From Mesoterricola sediminis (GTDB taxonomy: Bacteria > Acidobacteriota > Holophagae > Holophagales > Holophagaceae): a stretch of DNA of 64,000 nt. A program made the position numbers and the translations under genes. Location of the stretch: positions 3,083,001 to 3,147,000 of the forward strand of contig NZ_AP027081.1 in assembly GCF_030295425.1 (NCBI RefSeq), in the 5' to 3' direction. The stretch's first letter is position 1. Each line of letters starts with the position of its first letter. Shown piece by piece: positions 45,861 through 57,393 of the stretch. The notes beneath the pieces were generated by a model. The model was not told the origin of the DNA. It did no database searches and saw only the letters and a list, made by a program, of their open reading frames with translations.

Positions 45861-46607
45861 CTAGTGTGCGCGGAACAGGGGCAGGACGATCATCAGGAGG
45901 CCCATCCAGGCCGTGCAGATGGCGGCGCCCGCCGCATTGAGCCGGAGGGTCCGGCGGGCCGCGATCCAGGTCAGGACCAGGGTGGCGAAGGTGAACAGGT
46001 CCATGCTGTTGTACAGGGCGTGCAGCTTCGGCTGTTCAGGAGCCAGGTAGAAGCCCAGGGAGGTGGGGGAGAGGGCGTCGGGGGTCGCGCCGCCGAAGTT
46101 CCTCAGGCCGCAGATGATGGCCAGGAGGATGGCCCGGGGCAGGCCCACCAGGCTGGAGACGGTGACCGCCGAGAAGGCCTGGGCGTAGCCGGGGCGCTCC
46201 CCCTCGGCCAGGCCCTTGCCGACGAGCCAGAACACCAGGGCCGACAGGAGGAAGGTCAGGACCATGAACACGAGGCCCACGGGGAGGCCCACGGGGAGCA
46301 TGAACTTGCCCTGCATCCGGATGATCTCGTCGATGCGTTCGGGGGGCACCTTCGGGTTGGCCTCCAGCACCGGCCGGAGCATGGCGTCCACGTCCACGCG
46401 CAGGGCCCAGATCGCGGTGACGACCGCGTTGGCGGCCAGGAGCAGGCCCAGGGCCCCGCCCCAGACGGGGGTGGCGCGGAGGCGGTCGAAGAGGGCCCCC
46501 GGCTCCGTGAAGACGCCCGTGAGCTGGTCCATCAGCCCCGGCGCGGCGGGCGCCGGAGGCTCCTGCTGGCTTCCGTACAGGCTCTCGGTAGGCGGATAGG
46601 GTTCCAT
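45861..46607 (-). CDS. Yip1-domain membrane protein
   Basis: The 248-residue product starts at ATG 46607, with GAGG 5 bases upstream. A cytoplasmic N-terminus (MDQLTGVFTEPGALFDRLRATPVWGG) is the usual Yip1-family opening. About five membrane helices follow (LGLLLAANAVVTAIWAL; LPVGLPVGLVFMVLTFLL; SLVGLPRAILLAIICGL; LFTFATLVLTWIAA; AAICTAWMGLLMIVLPL). The function of bacterial Yip1 proteins is not known. The ybjQ start is 9 bases downstream, so cotranscription is likely. Confidence 0.82.
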   Translation of the reverse strand: MEPYPPTESLYGSQQEPPAPAAPGLMDQLTGVFTEPGALFDRLRATPVWGGALGLLLAANAVVTAIWALRVDVDAMLRPVLEANPKVPPERIDEIIRMQGKFMLPVGLPVGLVFMVLTFLLSALVFWLVGKGLAEGERPGYAQAFSAVTVSSLVGLPRAILLAIICGLRNFGGATPDALSPTSLGFYLAPEQPKLHALYNSMDLFTFATLVLTWIAARRTLRLNAAGAAICTAWMGLLMIVLPLFRAH

Positions 46608-46660
46608 GGGGACCTCACACAGGTGGTTTCCTGGATTCTCGCACCGCGGGCCCAAGGCTC

Positions 46661-47458
46661 CTAGCCCTGGATCCAATCCGCCTCGAGCCCCAGGAGCAGG
46701 TCCACGGCCCGGCGGCCCCGGGGACCCGGATCCACCGTGAATTCATTGACCCAGGCCCGCACGTAGCGGCCGATCATCTCGTCGTCCATGCCCCGGCCGA
46801 AGCTCTGGGCGTAGGCGACGCTCTCCGCATGGCGCGCCATGGCGGTGACGACGCTGCGGCGCATGAGGGCGGCGAAGCGCGCCTTCACCGGCGCGGGGAG
46901 GTCCTTGCGGATGGCGTTGCCGCCCATGGGCAGGGGCAGGTCGTGCGTCTCCTTCCACCAGGCGCCCAGGTCCACCACCTTGTGGAGGCCCAGGGCCTGG
47001 TACATCAGCTGGCTTTCGTGGATGAGGAGGCCGGCGGCGAAGGTTCCCGCCGCCACCTCGTCCAGGATCCGGTCGAAGGGCACGAGCTCCACCTTCACCC
47101 CGGGCAGCCAGCGCCGGAGGGAGAGGTAGGCGCTGGTGCGCAGGCCCGGCACGGCCACCGTGACCCCGGCCAGGTCCTCCCGGGACAGGGGCGCCCGGGA
47201 CACGACGACGGGCCCCGTCCCCTCCTGGATGCTGCTTCCCGCCGTGAGCAGCTGGTAGGTGTCCCGCAGTTCCGGGTAGGCGCCGAAGCTGATGGCCGTC
47301 ACCTCGTACCGCCCCTCCAGGGCCTCCCCATTGAGGGTCTCGATGTCCTTGCGCACGAAGCTGAACTCGAAGCCCTCCGGGTCCAGCCACCCGAGGGCCA
47401 GCGGGGCCATCATGTAGGCGTCGTCGGAATCGGGGCTGTGGGCGATGGTCAGGCGCAT
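46661..47458 (-). CDS. mqnD: 1,4-dihydroxy-6-naphthoate synthase-like protein (MqnD; futalosine pathway)
   Basis: The 265-residue product of the MqnA/MqnD periplasmic-binding-fold family opens LTIAHSPDSDDAYMMAPLALG. It has DIETLNGEALEGRYEVTAISFGAYPEL, LLTAGSSIQEGTGPVVVS, VAVPGLRTSAYLSLRRWLPG and AGLLIHESQLMYQALGLHKVVDLG; the His in the last segment corresponds to the region used by MqnD. It acts late in menaquinone formation through futalosine. MqnA and MqnD are hard to separate by eye; the SPDSDDAY opening and the HESQ motif favour MqnD. Other mqn genes are outside the window. Confidence 0.8.
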   Translation of the reverse strand: MRLTIAHSPDSDDAYMMAPLALGWLDPEGFEFSFVRKDIETLNGEALEGRYEVTAISFGAYPELRDTYQLLTAGSSIQEGTGPVVVSRAPLSREDLAGVTVAVPGLRTSAYLSLRRWLPGVKVELVPFDRILDEVAAGTFAAGLLIHESQLMYQALGLHKVVDLGAWWKETHDLPLPMGGNAIRKDLPAPVKARFAALMRRSVVTAMARHAESVAYAQSFGRGMDDEMIGRYVRAWVNEFTVDPGPRGRRAVDLLLGLEADWIQG

Positions 47459-47546
47459 CAGGCGGCCTCCGGGGAGACGGGGCCGGGCGTCGCCGGGAGG
47501 CCCCGAGGGGGTTGCAGGGGGGAGGAAGGGCGCGGGGCCGCCCCGG

Positions 47547-48050
47547 TCATCGGGAGGCCGCGTGGAGGGTCAGCTTGTCCTTGATCCGCTCCACGGCCTT
47601 CACGGCCAGGGCGTAGCCGGGGTTCTCCCGGACGGCGCTCCGGTAATGCTCGAGGGCCAGGTCCAGCCGGTCCAGGGCCTCGTACACGCGGCCCAGGTTG
47701 TAGTGGGGATAGCAGTAGCTCTCGTACCGCTTGGCCTTCAGGGCCATGTGCAGCCAGGGGATGGTGTCGTCCAGCTGCCCCAGCTCCAGGTAGTAGGCGC
47801 CGATGTCGTTGTAGGGGTTCCCGTACTCGGGATCCAGGTCGATGGCCCGGTGGCAGTCCGCGATGGCCGCCTGGAAGTCCTTCTGGAAGCTCCGCGCCCA
47901 GCCCCGGTACGTGAAGGCCTCGGGGGTCGGGAGGACCTCCAGGCTCCGGGAATAGAGCTCGATGGCCCGGTCAACCTCACCCCGCATGTGGTGCTGGTAG
48001 GCCTTGCTGACGAGTTCCATCGCCTCTTGCTTCTTCTCTTCGGTGCTCAT
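47547..48050 (-). CDS. TPR-repeat protein
   Basis: The 167-residue product is built of about four tetratricopeptide repeats: AYQHHMRGEVDRAIELYSRS, TYRGWARSFQKDFQAAIADC, DIGAYYLELGQLDDTIPWL and YNLGRVYEALDRLDLALEHY. It has no signal peptide and would be a cytosolic protein-interaction scaffold. ATG 48050 is used. The partner is unknown. The flanking spacers (47459-47546 and 48051-48130) contain no gene. Confidence 0.85.
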   Translation of the reverse strand: MSTEEKKQEAMELVSKAYQHHMRGEVDRAIELYSRSLEVLPTPEAFTYRGWARSFQKDFQAAIADCHRAIDLDPEYGNPYNDIGAYYLELGQLDDTIPWLHMALKAKRYESYCYPHYNLGRVYEALDRLDLALEHYRSAVRENPGYALAVKAVERIKDKLTLHAASR

Positions 48051-48130
48051 GGCAGGGCCTCGATGGCCCTCCATCATAGGATGAAACCGGCCCCGGCTTG
48101 AAGCGCCAGGCCCGGAGGGGGGCCCGGGCC

Positions 48131-48889
48131 TCACAGCCCGGCCTGGAACCTCAGCAACCGCACCGCCTGCCAAAGGATGGTGATCCCCATCCCGCCCACC
48201 ATCACGCCGCCCAGGCGCAGCAGCCCGCTGCGCAGGGCGGGGCTCAGGCGCGTGGCGGCCAGGCCCAGGCCCAGGAGGATGGGCAGGTTCCCCAGGCCGA
48301 AGGCGGCCATGCCGGCGGCGCCCATGCGCCAGCTGCCGGCGTCCAGGGCCTTGAGCAGCATCATGTAGACGAGGCCGCAGGGGATGAAACCCCAGGCGAG
48401 GCCCAGGAGGTAGGGCGCCCCGCCCCACTTCAGGCCCCGGCCCAGGAAGCGCTGGAGGAAGCCGGGCATGGAAAATTCAAGAAGACCATCCGCCCGCCGG
48501 CCCATGGCCATGAAAAGGCCCAGGAGCAGCATGAGGAAGCCGATGCCCAGCTTCACATAGATCTGCCAGGGCCAGGCCTGGGCCGCGATCAGCTCGGCGC
48601 CCTCCGGCCGGCAGCAGGCGTGCATGTCCTGGACCGTCTGGAGGCGGGCGAAGCCGCCCAGGAACCCGATCAGGCCACCCAGGACGGCGTACGTGGTCAC
48701 CCGGCCCGCCTGGAACAGCAGGTGCCGGGGCCACAGCCGGCCCCCCTGCCGGGCCTGGGCCAGCCCGAAGGCCGCGACGACCGGACCGCACATCCCCGCG
48801 CAGTGCCCGATGGAGCCCAGGAGGCCGGCGATCCACATCACCAGGAGCCAGGGGGCCGCGTGGGGCTGGTTGAGCCAGTGTTCGAGCAT
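48131..48889 (-). CDS. Sulfite exporter TauE/SafE-type (DsbD_2-like) membrane protein
   Basis: The 252-residue protein has about six membrane helices. The landmark GSIGHCAGMCGPVVAAFGLA opens the protein (about residues 25-45), and GLAWGFIPCGLVYMMLLKAL lies in the second half. The repeated Cys/Pro-containing inverted half-domains are typical of the DsbD transmembrane superfamily (PF13386 branch), proposed to move reducing equivalents, metals or sulfite. ATG 48889 has GGGAGG upstream. It is divergent from the zinc-ribbon TPR gene (67-base gap). No copper or cytochrome maturation gene is adjacent to narrow the role. Confidence 0.82.
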   Translation of the reverse strand: MLEHWLNQPHAAPWLLVMWIAGLLGSIGHCAGMCGPVVAAFGLAQARQGGRLWPRHLLFQAGRVTTYAVLGGLIGFLGGFARLQTVQDMHACCRPEGAELIAAQAWPWQIYVKLGIGFLMLLLGLFMAMGRRADGLLEFSMPGFLQRFLGRGLKWGGAPYLLGLAWGFIPCGLVYMMLLKALDAGSWRMGAAGMAAFGLGNLPILLGLGLAATRLSPALRSGLLRLGGVMVGGMGITILWQAVRLLRFQAGL

Positions 48890-48955
48890 GGGGGGGGACC
48901 TCCCGGCGATTGTACAGGCAAATCCCCCCGGTCCCGGACCGGCTATCCTGGAGCC

Positions 48956-50809
48956 ATGACCAACGAGACCCCGGGCACCTACTGCCAGAACTGCTTCACC
49001 TGGAATCCCGGGGAGCGCGAGATCTGCCGCAAGTGCGGCACGCGCCTCCTCATCGTCGCCGGGGACCAGGCCTGGGAGGAGACCGAGGAGATGGAGGCCG
49101 AGGACGACCTCGACGAGCATCTCCTGGAGCGCATCACCGGCCTGGAGGAGACCCTGCGCCGGGTGGAGACCTACCTGGAGACCGTCTCCGACCAGCTGGG
49201 GCGCCTGGAGCGCTCCGAGGTCATGCTCCGCAACGGCCTCATGAGCCTCGTGCAGGAGATGGAGCAGAAGGGGCAGCTCGACGGCCGCGCCTTCTCGTCC
49301 CGCTGGGAGCAGCTGGTGGAGGAGAACCTCCAGCTGATCAGCGCCCGGGAGCTGTTCACCCGGTACCGGGCCCGCATCCTGCCCATCGCCAAGCCCAAGG
49401 CCGCCAGCCAGTTGCGCCGGGCCCTCCTGGAAACCTCCGCCCTGCTGGACAACGGGCAGCTCCCCGAGGCGGCGACCCGCCTGGGCGAGGCCCTGGCCCT
49501 GGACCCCCGCAACTATGAACTGGTCTTCACCGTGGCCGCCCTCAAGGAGGTCGCCCAGGCCTGGGAGGAGGCCGAACAGCTCGCACGCCGGGTCGTCCAG
49601 CTCAGCCCCCGCCACTTCGAAGGCTGGATGCTGCTGGCCAAGGTGCTCCAGGACGACCCCGACCGCTCCGACGCGGCCATCGAGACCCTGCGCATCGCCG
49701 CCGACATCCGGCCCGACGAGGTGAGCCCCCGCATCCAGCTGGCCGAACTCCTCCTCGAGGCCGAGGACCTCCAGGCCGCCCAGGAGTCCGCCCAGGACGC
49801 CGTGAACATGCAGCGGGACGGCGAGACCCTCTCCCTCCTGGCCGAGGTGCTCCTGGCCCGGGGCGAGGCGACCAAGGCCATCGCCCTCCTCAAGGAGGCC
49901 TCCGGCCACCTGCCCGGTGATTTGCGGGTGCGGGAACTGCTGGCGGAAGGCTACATCCTTGCGGACGAGCGAGCCAAGGCCTTCTCCATCCTCGCCGAAC
50001 TCCTCCGCCAGCACCCCGGGGATCCCCAGCTCCTCCTCCTCCTGGACGCCGAGAACGCCCAGCAGCTCCGGAGCGCCCGGGGCGGCAAGGCCGAGGCCCG
50101 GTTCATCCTGGACGACGCCGAGGACTGGCTGGCCGAGGGCAACCTGGGCGAAGCCGAGGCCGCCCTGCGCAAGGCCCGCCGCCGGGAGCGCAGCGAACGC
50201 CTGGACTGGCTGGAGCTGGACGCCGCCTTCCACCGGGACCCCAAGGGCCAGCTCGCCAAGGCCATCCAGTTCGCCTCCAGCGGCCGGCATCCCCGCCTCT
50301 GCTTCATGGCCATGCGCCTGGCCGTGGACCATGCCATGGACCGGAACGACGAGCGGACCTTCAACCTGGCCCTGGAGGCCTTCCTCCAGGCCCATCCCAA
50401 GAGCAGCGGCGCCTGGGAGGCCTCCATCATCCGGCTCGCCCAGAAGCTCATGACCGGCCGCGTCAACGATGCGGACCTCCAGCAGGTGCGCAACCTGCAG
50501 GCCAACCCCCTGCCCGGGCAGGAGGCCCGGGCCCGGACCCTCCTCGGCCAGTACCTCCTGGAACTGGGGCAGGCCCGGGAAGTCGTCCAGCTTGTGGATC
50601 CGGTCATAGCCAACGAGCCGACGATGATCAATCATTTCCAGTTGGGGACGGCCCTGGCCGCCCTCCGCGAGCGGGACGAGGCCCTGGCGGTCCTGAAGGA
50701 CGGACTGGACGCGGACCCGGGCGACCTGCCCGAGGGCCAGGTCGAGCTGCTCCGGACCCGGATGGAACGGCTGGTCCAGGATCTCGAGCGCCAAACCGGC
50801 CATCATTAA
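48956..50809 (+). CDS. Zinc-ribbon and TPR-repeat protein
   Basis: The 617-residue product starts with a zinc ribbon (CQNCFTWNPGEREICRKCG, residues 10-28). A Glu-rich linker leads to a helical, probably coiled-coil region (ERITGLEETLRRVETYLETV). The remainder (about 150-610) is TPR-like: LLDNGQLPEAATRLGEALAL, WEEAEQLARRVVQLSPRHFE, LIAEVLL-type repeats and LLELGQAREVVQLVDPVI. It is probably cytosolic, with no signal peptide. The role is unknown. It ends 59 bases before sufB on the same strand, so it could share transcripts with the SUF operon, though no SUF-related function is evident. Confidence 0.8.
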   Translation: MTNETPGTYCQNCFTWNPGEREICRKCGTRLLIVAGDQAWEETEEMEAEDDLDEHLLERITGLEETLRRVETYLETVSDQLGRLERSEVMLRNGLMSLVQEMEQKGQLDGRAFSSRWEQLVEENLQLISARELFTRYRARILPIAKPKAASQLRRALLETSALLDNGQLPEAATRLGEALALDPRNYELVFTVAALKEVAQAWEEAEQLARRVVQLSPRHFEGWMLLAKVLQDDPDRSDAAIETLRIAADIRPDEVSPRIQLAELLLEAEDLQAAQESAQDAVNMQRDGETLSLLAEVLLARGEATKAIALLKEASGHLPGDLRVRELLAEGYILADERAKAFSILAELLRQHPGDPQLLLLLDAENAQQLRSARGGKAEARFILDDAEDWLAEGNLGEAEAALRKARRRERSERLDWLELDAAFHRDPKGQLAKAIQFASSGRHPRLCFMAMRLAVDHAMDRNDERTFNLALEAFLQAHPKSSGAWEASIIRLAQKLMTGRVNDADLQQVRNLQANPLPGQEARARTLLGQYLLELGQAREVVQLVDPVIANEPTMINHFQLGTALAALRERDEALAVLKDGLDADPGDLPEGQVELLRTRMERLVQDLERQTGHH

Positions 50810-50868
50810 ACGGAACGTGACAAAGTTGACAAAACTGGTCATGATTATGGAATGAGGTAGGGGCCGGT

Positions 50869-52308
<1,440 letters not shown>

Positions 52309-52383
52309 TGGAGGGAAACCCGGTTTCCCCTTCCCGGCGGTCCTCCGCGGACCCGCTGCGCGCCGCTGCATGAAGGAATCGAA

Positions 52384-53162
<779 letters not shown>

Positions 53163-53163
<1 letters not shown>

Positions 53164-54443
53164 TGGTGGCCGTGGAAGCCGCGCCCTTCGCGGAGCGCCT
53201 CCTGGCCCTGCCCCGCCCCTGCGAGTGGACGGAGCTGCGCGCCCAGGCCGAGACGGCCCTCGCCGGCGCCGCCCTGCCGGGCACGCACGAGGAGGCGTGG
53301 AAGTACACCGACCTGGCCCCCCTGCGCGGGCTGGACTTCGGGCCCGCCCCCGCCGCCGAGGCCGACATCGCCCCCCACATCCTCCCCGAGGCCCGGGGCA
53401 CCCGCCTCGTGTTCGTGAACGGCCGCTACGCGCCCCACGCCAGCAACGTGGCCAGCCTGCCCCCCGGGGTGCGCCTCATGAACCTGGGGTGCTCCTCCGA
53501 GATGGCCAAGGGCCTCGGCTCCCTGGCCGGCGCCGGACAGGACCCCTTCTCCGACCTCAACCTGGCCCGGTTCCAGGACGGCGCCCTCCTCGTCGTGCCC
53601 AAGGGCGTGCGGGTGGAGGTCCCCCTCCACGTCGTCTTCCTGCAGCAGGGCGGCGAGGCCCCCGCGGCCGTCCTCCCCCGCCTCCACGTCGTCCTCGAGC
53701 GCGGCGCCTCCGCCGTCCTCGTGGAGGAGTACGCCGGCGCGGGCACCTACCTCACCGCCGCCGTCACCGAGGTCCTCCTGCGGGAGGACGCCCAGCTCGT
53801 CCACGACCGGGTCCAGCGGGAATCGGCCGAGGCCTTCCACGTCAGCCGCCTCGCCCTGCGCCTGGACCGCGGCGCCCGCTACGAGGGCCGCACCATCAGC
53901 CTGGGAGCCCGCCTGTCCCGCTCCATGCCCCACGCGGCCATGGCCGCCGAAGGCGCCGAGCTGACCCTGGACGGCCTGGCCCTCCTGGACGGCGCCCGCC
54001 TCGCGGACACCCACTCCGTCATCGATCACCTGGTGCCCCACTGCACCAGCCGCCAGGCCTTCAAGGTCATCGCCGACGGCGCCTCCCGGGGCGTCTTCAA
54101 CGGCAAGATCTTCGTGCGGCCCGGGGCCCAGAGCACCGACGCCCGCCAGCAGTGCCGGGGCCTCCTCCTGTCCCCCACCGCGAAGATCGACGCCAAGCCC
54201 GAACTGGAGATCTTCGCCGACGACGTCAAGTGCGCCCACGGCGCCGCCATCGGCCAGCTCGATCCGGAGGGGCTGTTCTACCTCCGCAGCCGGGGCCTGG
54301 ATCCCGACCTGGCGAGGAACGTCCTCACCTACGCCTTCGCCGCCGACGTGCTGACCGGGATCCCCGTCGCCAGCCTGCGCCGCCAGCTCCGGCAGGCCGT
54401 CCTGGCCCGCACCCGCTCCAGCGCCCTCAAGGCCCTGTCATGA
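53163..54443 (+). CDS. sufD: Fe-S cluster assembly scaffold subunit SufD
   Basis: The 426-residue product has EEAWKYTDLAPLRGLDFG near the N-terminus, a central beta-helix (PRLHVVLERGASAVLVEEYAG) and the SufBD C-terminal core (HCTSRQAFKVIADGASRGVF; RQQCRGLLLSPTAKIDAKPE; DVKCAHGAAIGQLDPEGLFYLRSRG). The conserved His and Cys positions of that core are present. It partners SufB in the SufBC2D complex. The start overlaps the sufC stop, and its own stop overlaps the sufS ATG by 4 bases (ATGA), showing tight coupling. Confidence 0.96.
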
Positions 54444-55675
54444 CCACCGCCGTCCTCCCCCTCGACGTCCCCGGGATCCGCCGGGACTTCCCCGCCCTGA
54501 CGACCCCCTTCCACGGCAAGCCCCTCATCTACCTGGACAGCGCCGTCTCCAGCCTCACCCCCCTGCCGGTGGTGGAGCGCATGAGCCGCTACCAGAGCTT
54601 CGAGCACACCAACGTGCATCGCGGCGTGTCCACCCTCAGCCAGGAGGCCACGGACCGCTTCGAGGAGGCCCGGGAGAAGGTGCGGGCCTTCATCAACGCC
54701 CCCAGCGTCAAGCAGATCGTCTGGACCCGAGGCACCACGGAAAGCATCAACCTCGTCGCCCAGACCTTCGGGCGCCGGAACGTCCACGCCGGCGACGAGA
54801 TCCTCCTCTCCGCCATGGAGCACCACGCCGACATCGTGCCCTGGCAGCTGCTGGCCGAGGAGCGCGGCGCCACCCTCCGGGTCATCCCCATGAACGACGA
54901 CGGGGAGCTGATCCTGGACGGCCTCGACGACCTGATCAACGAGCGCACCCGGCTCGTGGGCGTCACCCACGTCTCGAACGTCCTGGGGACCATCAACCCG
55001 GTCAAGGAGATCATCGCCCGCGCCCACGCCAAGGGCGTGCCCGTCCTCGTCGACGGCGCCCAGGCGGTGCCCCACCTCCACGTGGACGTGGTCGACCTGG
55101 ACGCGGACTTCTACGTCTTCTCCGGCCACAAGCTCTCCGGCCCCACGGGGATCGGCGTGCTCTACGGGAAGCGGGAGCTGCTGGAGGCCATGCCCCCCTG
55201 GCACGGCGGCGGCAGCATGATCCTCTCCGTCACCTGGGAGAAGACCACGTACGCCCCCGTCCCGGCCCGGTTCGAGGCCGGCACCCCCCCCATCGCCCAG
55301 GCCATCGGCCTCGGCGCGGCCATCGACTACGTGACGGCCCTCGGCCTGGACCGCATCGCCGCCCACGAGCACGCCCTCCTGGCCTACGCCACGGAGCGCC
55401 TCCAGGCGATCCCCGGCCTGCGCATCATCGGGACCGCCCGGGAGAAGGCCTCGGTCATCTCCTTCGTCCTGGACGGCATCCACCCCCACGACATCGGGTC
55501 CATCCTCGACCACGAGGGCGTGGTCGTCCGGGCGGGCCACCACTGCGCCCAGCCCGTCATGACCCGCTTCCAGATCCCCGCCACCACCCGGGCCTCCTTC
55601 GCCTACTTCAACACCCGGGAGGACGTGGACGCCCTCGTCTCTGGCATCCTGAAGGTGCAGGAGATCTTCCAGTGA
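54440..55675 (+). CDS. sufS: Cysteine desulfurase SufS
   Basis: The 411-residue PLP enzyme of the SufS/CsdA group opens FPALTTPFHGKPLIYLDSAVSS. It contains IVWTRGTTESINLVAQTFG, LLSAMEHHADIVPWQLLAEE, the PLP Lys in VFSGHKLSGPTGIGVLYG (about 230), FEAGTPPIAQAIG, and the persulfide Cys in VVRAGHHCAQPVM (about 369). It releases sulfur from cysteine and passes it to SufU, encoded next. There is a 4-base overlap at both ends with sufD and sufU. Confidence 0.97.
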   Translation: MTTAVLPLDVPGIRRDFPALTTPFHGKPLIYLDSAVSSLTPLPVVERMSRYQSFEHTNVHRGVSTLSQEATDRFEEAREKVRAFINAPSVKQIVWTRGTTESINLVAQTFGRRNVHAGDEILLSAMEHHADIVPWQLLAEERGATLRVIPMNDDGELILDGLDDLINERTRLVGVTHVSNVLGTINPVKEIIARAHAKGVPVLVDGAQAVPHLHVDVVDLDADFYVFSGHKLSGPTGIGVLYGKRELLEAMPPWHGGGSMILSVTWEKTTYAPVPARFEAGTPPIAQAIGLGAAIDYVTALGLDRIAAHEHALLAYATERLQAIPGLRIIGTAREKASVISFVLDGIHPHDIGSILDHEGVVVRAGHHCAQPVMTRFQIPATTRASFAYFNTREDVDALVSGILKVQEIFQ

Positions 55676-56121
55676 GCGACCCCCGGGAGCTGTACCAGCA
55701 GGTCATCATCGAGCACAACAAGAAGCCCCGCAACTTCGGGGACCTGGAGCCCTGCACGCACCAGGCCCACGGCCTGAACCCCCTCTGCGGGGACGACATC
55801 GTCCTCAAGCTGGTGGTCGAGGACGGCCTCGTGAAGGACATCCGCTTCCAGGGCCACGGCTGCGCCATCTCCAAGGCCTCCAGCAGCCTCATGACCGTCA
55901 ACGTCAAGGGCAGGACCCAGGCCGAGGCCGAGGTGCTCGTGGAGCAGTTCCGCGCCATGATCCGGGGCACCCTGGACGTGGAGCACCAGGCCCACGACCT
56001 GGGCCGCCTCACCCTCTTCTCGGGCGTGAAGGACCTGCCGAGCCGGGTCAAGTGCGCGGTGCTCCCCTGGGCCACCCTCCACAGCGCCCTGCACGGGGAA
56101 GACACGACCAGCACGGAATAG
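55672..56121 (+). CDS. sufU: SufU-type sulfur transfer protein
   Basis: The 149-residue product starts at GTG 55672, overlapping the sufS stop. It has three conserved Cys: NPLCGDDI (about 40), GHGCAISKASSS (about 64) and SRVKCAVLPW (about 128), with the Asp of CGDD completing the zinc site. The insertion between the second and third Cys distinguishes SufU from IscU. In Gram-positive homologues SufU exchanges zinc with SufS and accepts its persulfide; SufE is absent here, consistent with that route. Confidence 0.95.
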   Translation: MSDPRELYQQVIIEHNKKPRNFGDLEPCTHQAHGLNPLCGDDIVLKLVVEDGLVKDIRFQGHGCAISKASSSLMTVNVKGRTQAEAEVLVEQFRAMIRGTLDVEHQAHDLGRLTLFSGVKDLPSRVKCAVLPWATLHSALHGEDTTSTE

Positions 56122-56131
56122 GACGGCCCCC

Positions 56132-56686
56132 ATGCCCAAGATCGCGGAGATCGAGTACACCCCCAACCCCAACGCGGTGAAGTTCCAGCTCAAGGAACCC
56201 GTGGCCGTAGGCTTCCCCAAGGCCTTCCGCGACGCCGAGATGGCCGAGCACGACCCCCTGGCGAAGGGCCTCTTCGCCGTGGGGCACGTGGTCTCGGTGT
56301 TCATGCAGGACAAGTTCATCACCGTCACCAAGGACGACGGCATCGGCTGGACGGAGCTCCTGCCCAAGCTGGCGCCCCCCATCCGGCAGGCCCCGTCCGC
56401 CGCGGGCCAGGCCGCCGCCCCCCCGCCCCACTGGGAGGCCCCCCAGGTGGACGAGAACGACCCCTTCATCCAGCAGATCCGCAAGGTGCTGGGGGAGAGC
56501 ATCCTGCCCGCCCTGGCCGCCGACGGCGGAGGCCTGGAGATCGTCGGCCGCCACGAGAAGCAGGTGATGATCCGCTACCTGGGCGCCTGCGGATCCTGCC
56601 CCTCCGGCCTCACCGGCACCCTCATGGCCATCGAGGGCATCCTGAAGAAGGAAGTGGATCCCGAGATCGTGGTGATCACCGTCTAG
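56132..56686 (+). CDS. Nfu-type Fe-S carrier with N-terminal Nfu_N domain
   Basis: The 184-residue product has an N-terminal Nfu_N-like domain (IEYTPNPNAVKFQLKEPV; VVSVFMQDKFITVTKDD, about 1-85). An Ala/Pro linker leads to a NifU C-terminal domain (about 105-184: IRKVLGESILPALAADGGGLEIVG; LGACGSCPSGLTGTLMAIE). The CxxC (CGSC) would bind a 4Fe-4S cluster between two subunits and deliver it to targets. It begins 10 bases after sufU and ends the operon; no T-rich terminator is obvious in the following spacer. Confidence 0.93.
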   Translation: MPKIAEIEYTPNPNAVKFQLKEPVAVGFPKAFRDAEMAEHDPLAKGLFAVGHVVSVFMQDKFITVTKDDGIGWTELLPKLAPPIRQAPSAAGQAAAPPPHWEAPQVDENDPFIQQIRKVLGESILPALAADGGGLEIVGRHEKQVMIRYLGACGSCPSGLTGTLMAIEGILKKEVDPEIVVITV

Positions 56687-56785
56687 GGAGCGTCCGGCGT
56701 CTCATAGGCATAATGATCAGTTAGGTTGAACTTATAGCCCAAGATCGCGTACGGATGAACCAAGAGACTTGGCGGACGCGGCCCA

Positions 56786-57393
56786 AGCCCAACCTTCCGA
56801 CCCACCCGGTCTCCTAAATCCGTAAGTCGAGTAACTCGGATTTTGGGACCGGGTAAGCCGTGTCGATGTGGCCCCGAAATCCGAAAAGTCGAAAAGTCGT
56901 CATGCCGGCTGGATGGGCGGCATAAGGGTTTGAGGCCTGCGTTGGGGCCATGTTCATTCGTTCCGTGCAGACCTCCCAGGGCAAGGTCGGCACATCATTC
57001 AACAAGCATCAGCTGGTTGAAAGCTACCGGGCGGAAGCGGGACCTAGGCAGCGCCTGATCACGAACCTTGGAAGCCTCGACCTGCCCAGGGAGCGGTGGA
57101 AGGACCTGGCCGCGGTCCTGGACGTATCCCAAGCCTCCCCGCGCATCCCCTTGATCCCCGTTGAAAATACAGCCGGGATGGGGCGGCGCATCCGTTACCC
57201 GATTGCGCCGTCCCATCCCTGCGATTTCATTCGCCGGGGATGCACGGGGATGAACGGGGGTGCCTGGGATGCTGCCCCTGCTTCCTCGCCCTGACCCTCG
57301 CCTCTGCGCGCTCAATCGGCCAGTGTCGTGCTGGCTGTGGAGCGATCCGCTGTAATCGGTAGTGATCGTTCAAGTGGGTCGGAAGGTTGGGCT
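56786..57393 (+). mobile_element. IS1634-derived, MITE-like element, copy 2 (608 bp)
   Basis: It is bounded by a perfect 20-base inverted repeat: AGCCCAACCTTCCGACCCAC (56786-56805) and its complement (57374-57393). A subterminal palindrome lies at about 56802-56851. An N-terminal transposase fragment (56950-57123, MFIRSVQTSQGKVGTSF) stops at the palindrome 57127-57269, and no DDE domain follows. The middle and right parts match 6276-6757. The nested element at 57395 begins immediately after it. The preceding 56687-56785, after the nfu stop, is non-coding and AT-richer. Confidence 0.75.
57127..57269. repeat. REP-like palindrome inside IS1634 derivative copy 2
   Basis: The outer arms (TCCCAAGCCTCCCCGCGCAT and the 3' GGGGATGAACGGGGGTGCCT) and the centre GGGATGGGGCGGCGCA with TGCGCCGTCCCATCCC correspond to the copy at 6492-6634. 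Confidence 0.7.

Noticed and set aside
50826-50853. TTGACA-16-TGGAAT promoter for sufB
   Set aside because: The predicted start point would fall at about the ribosome binding site, leaving no usable leader.
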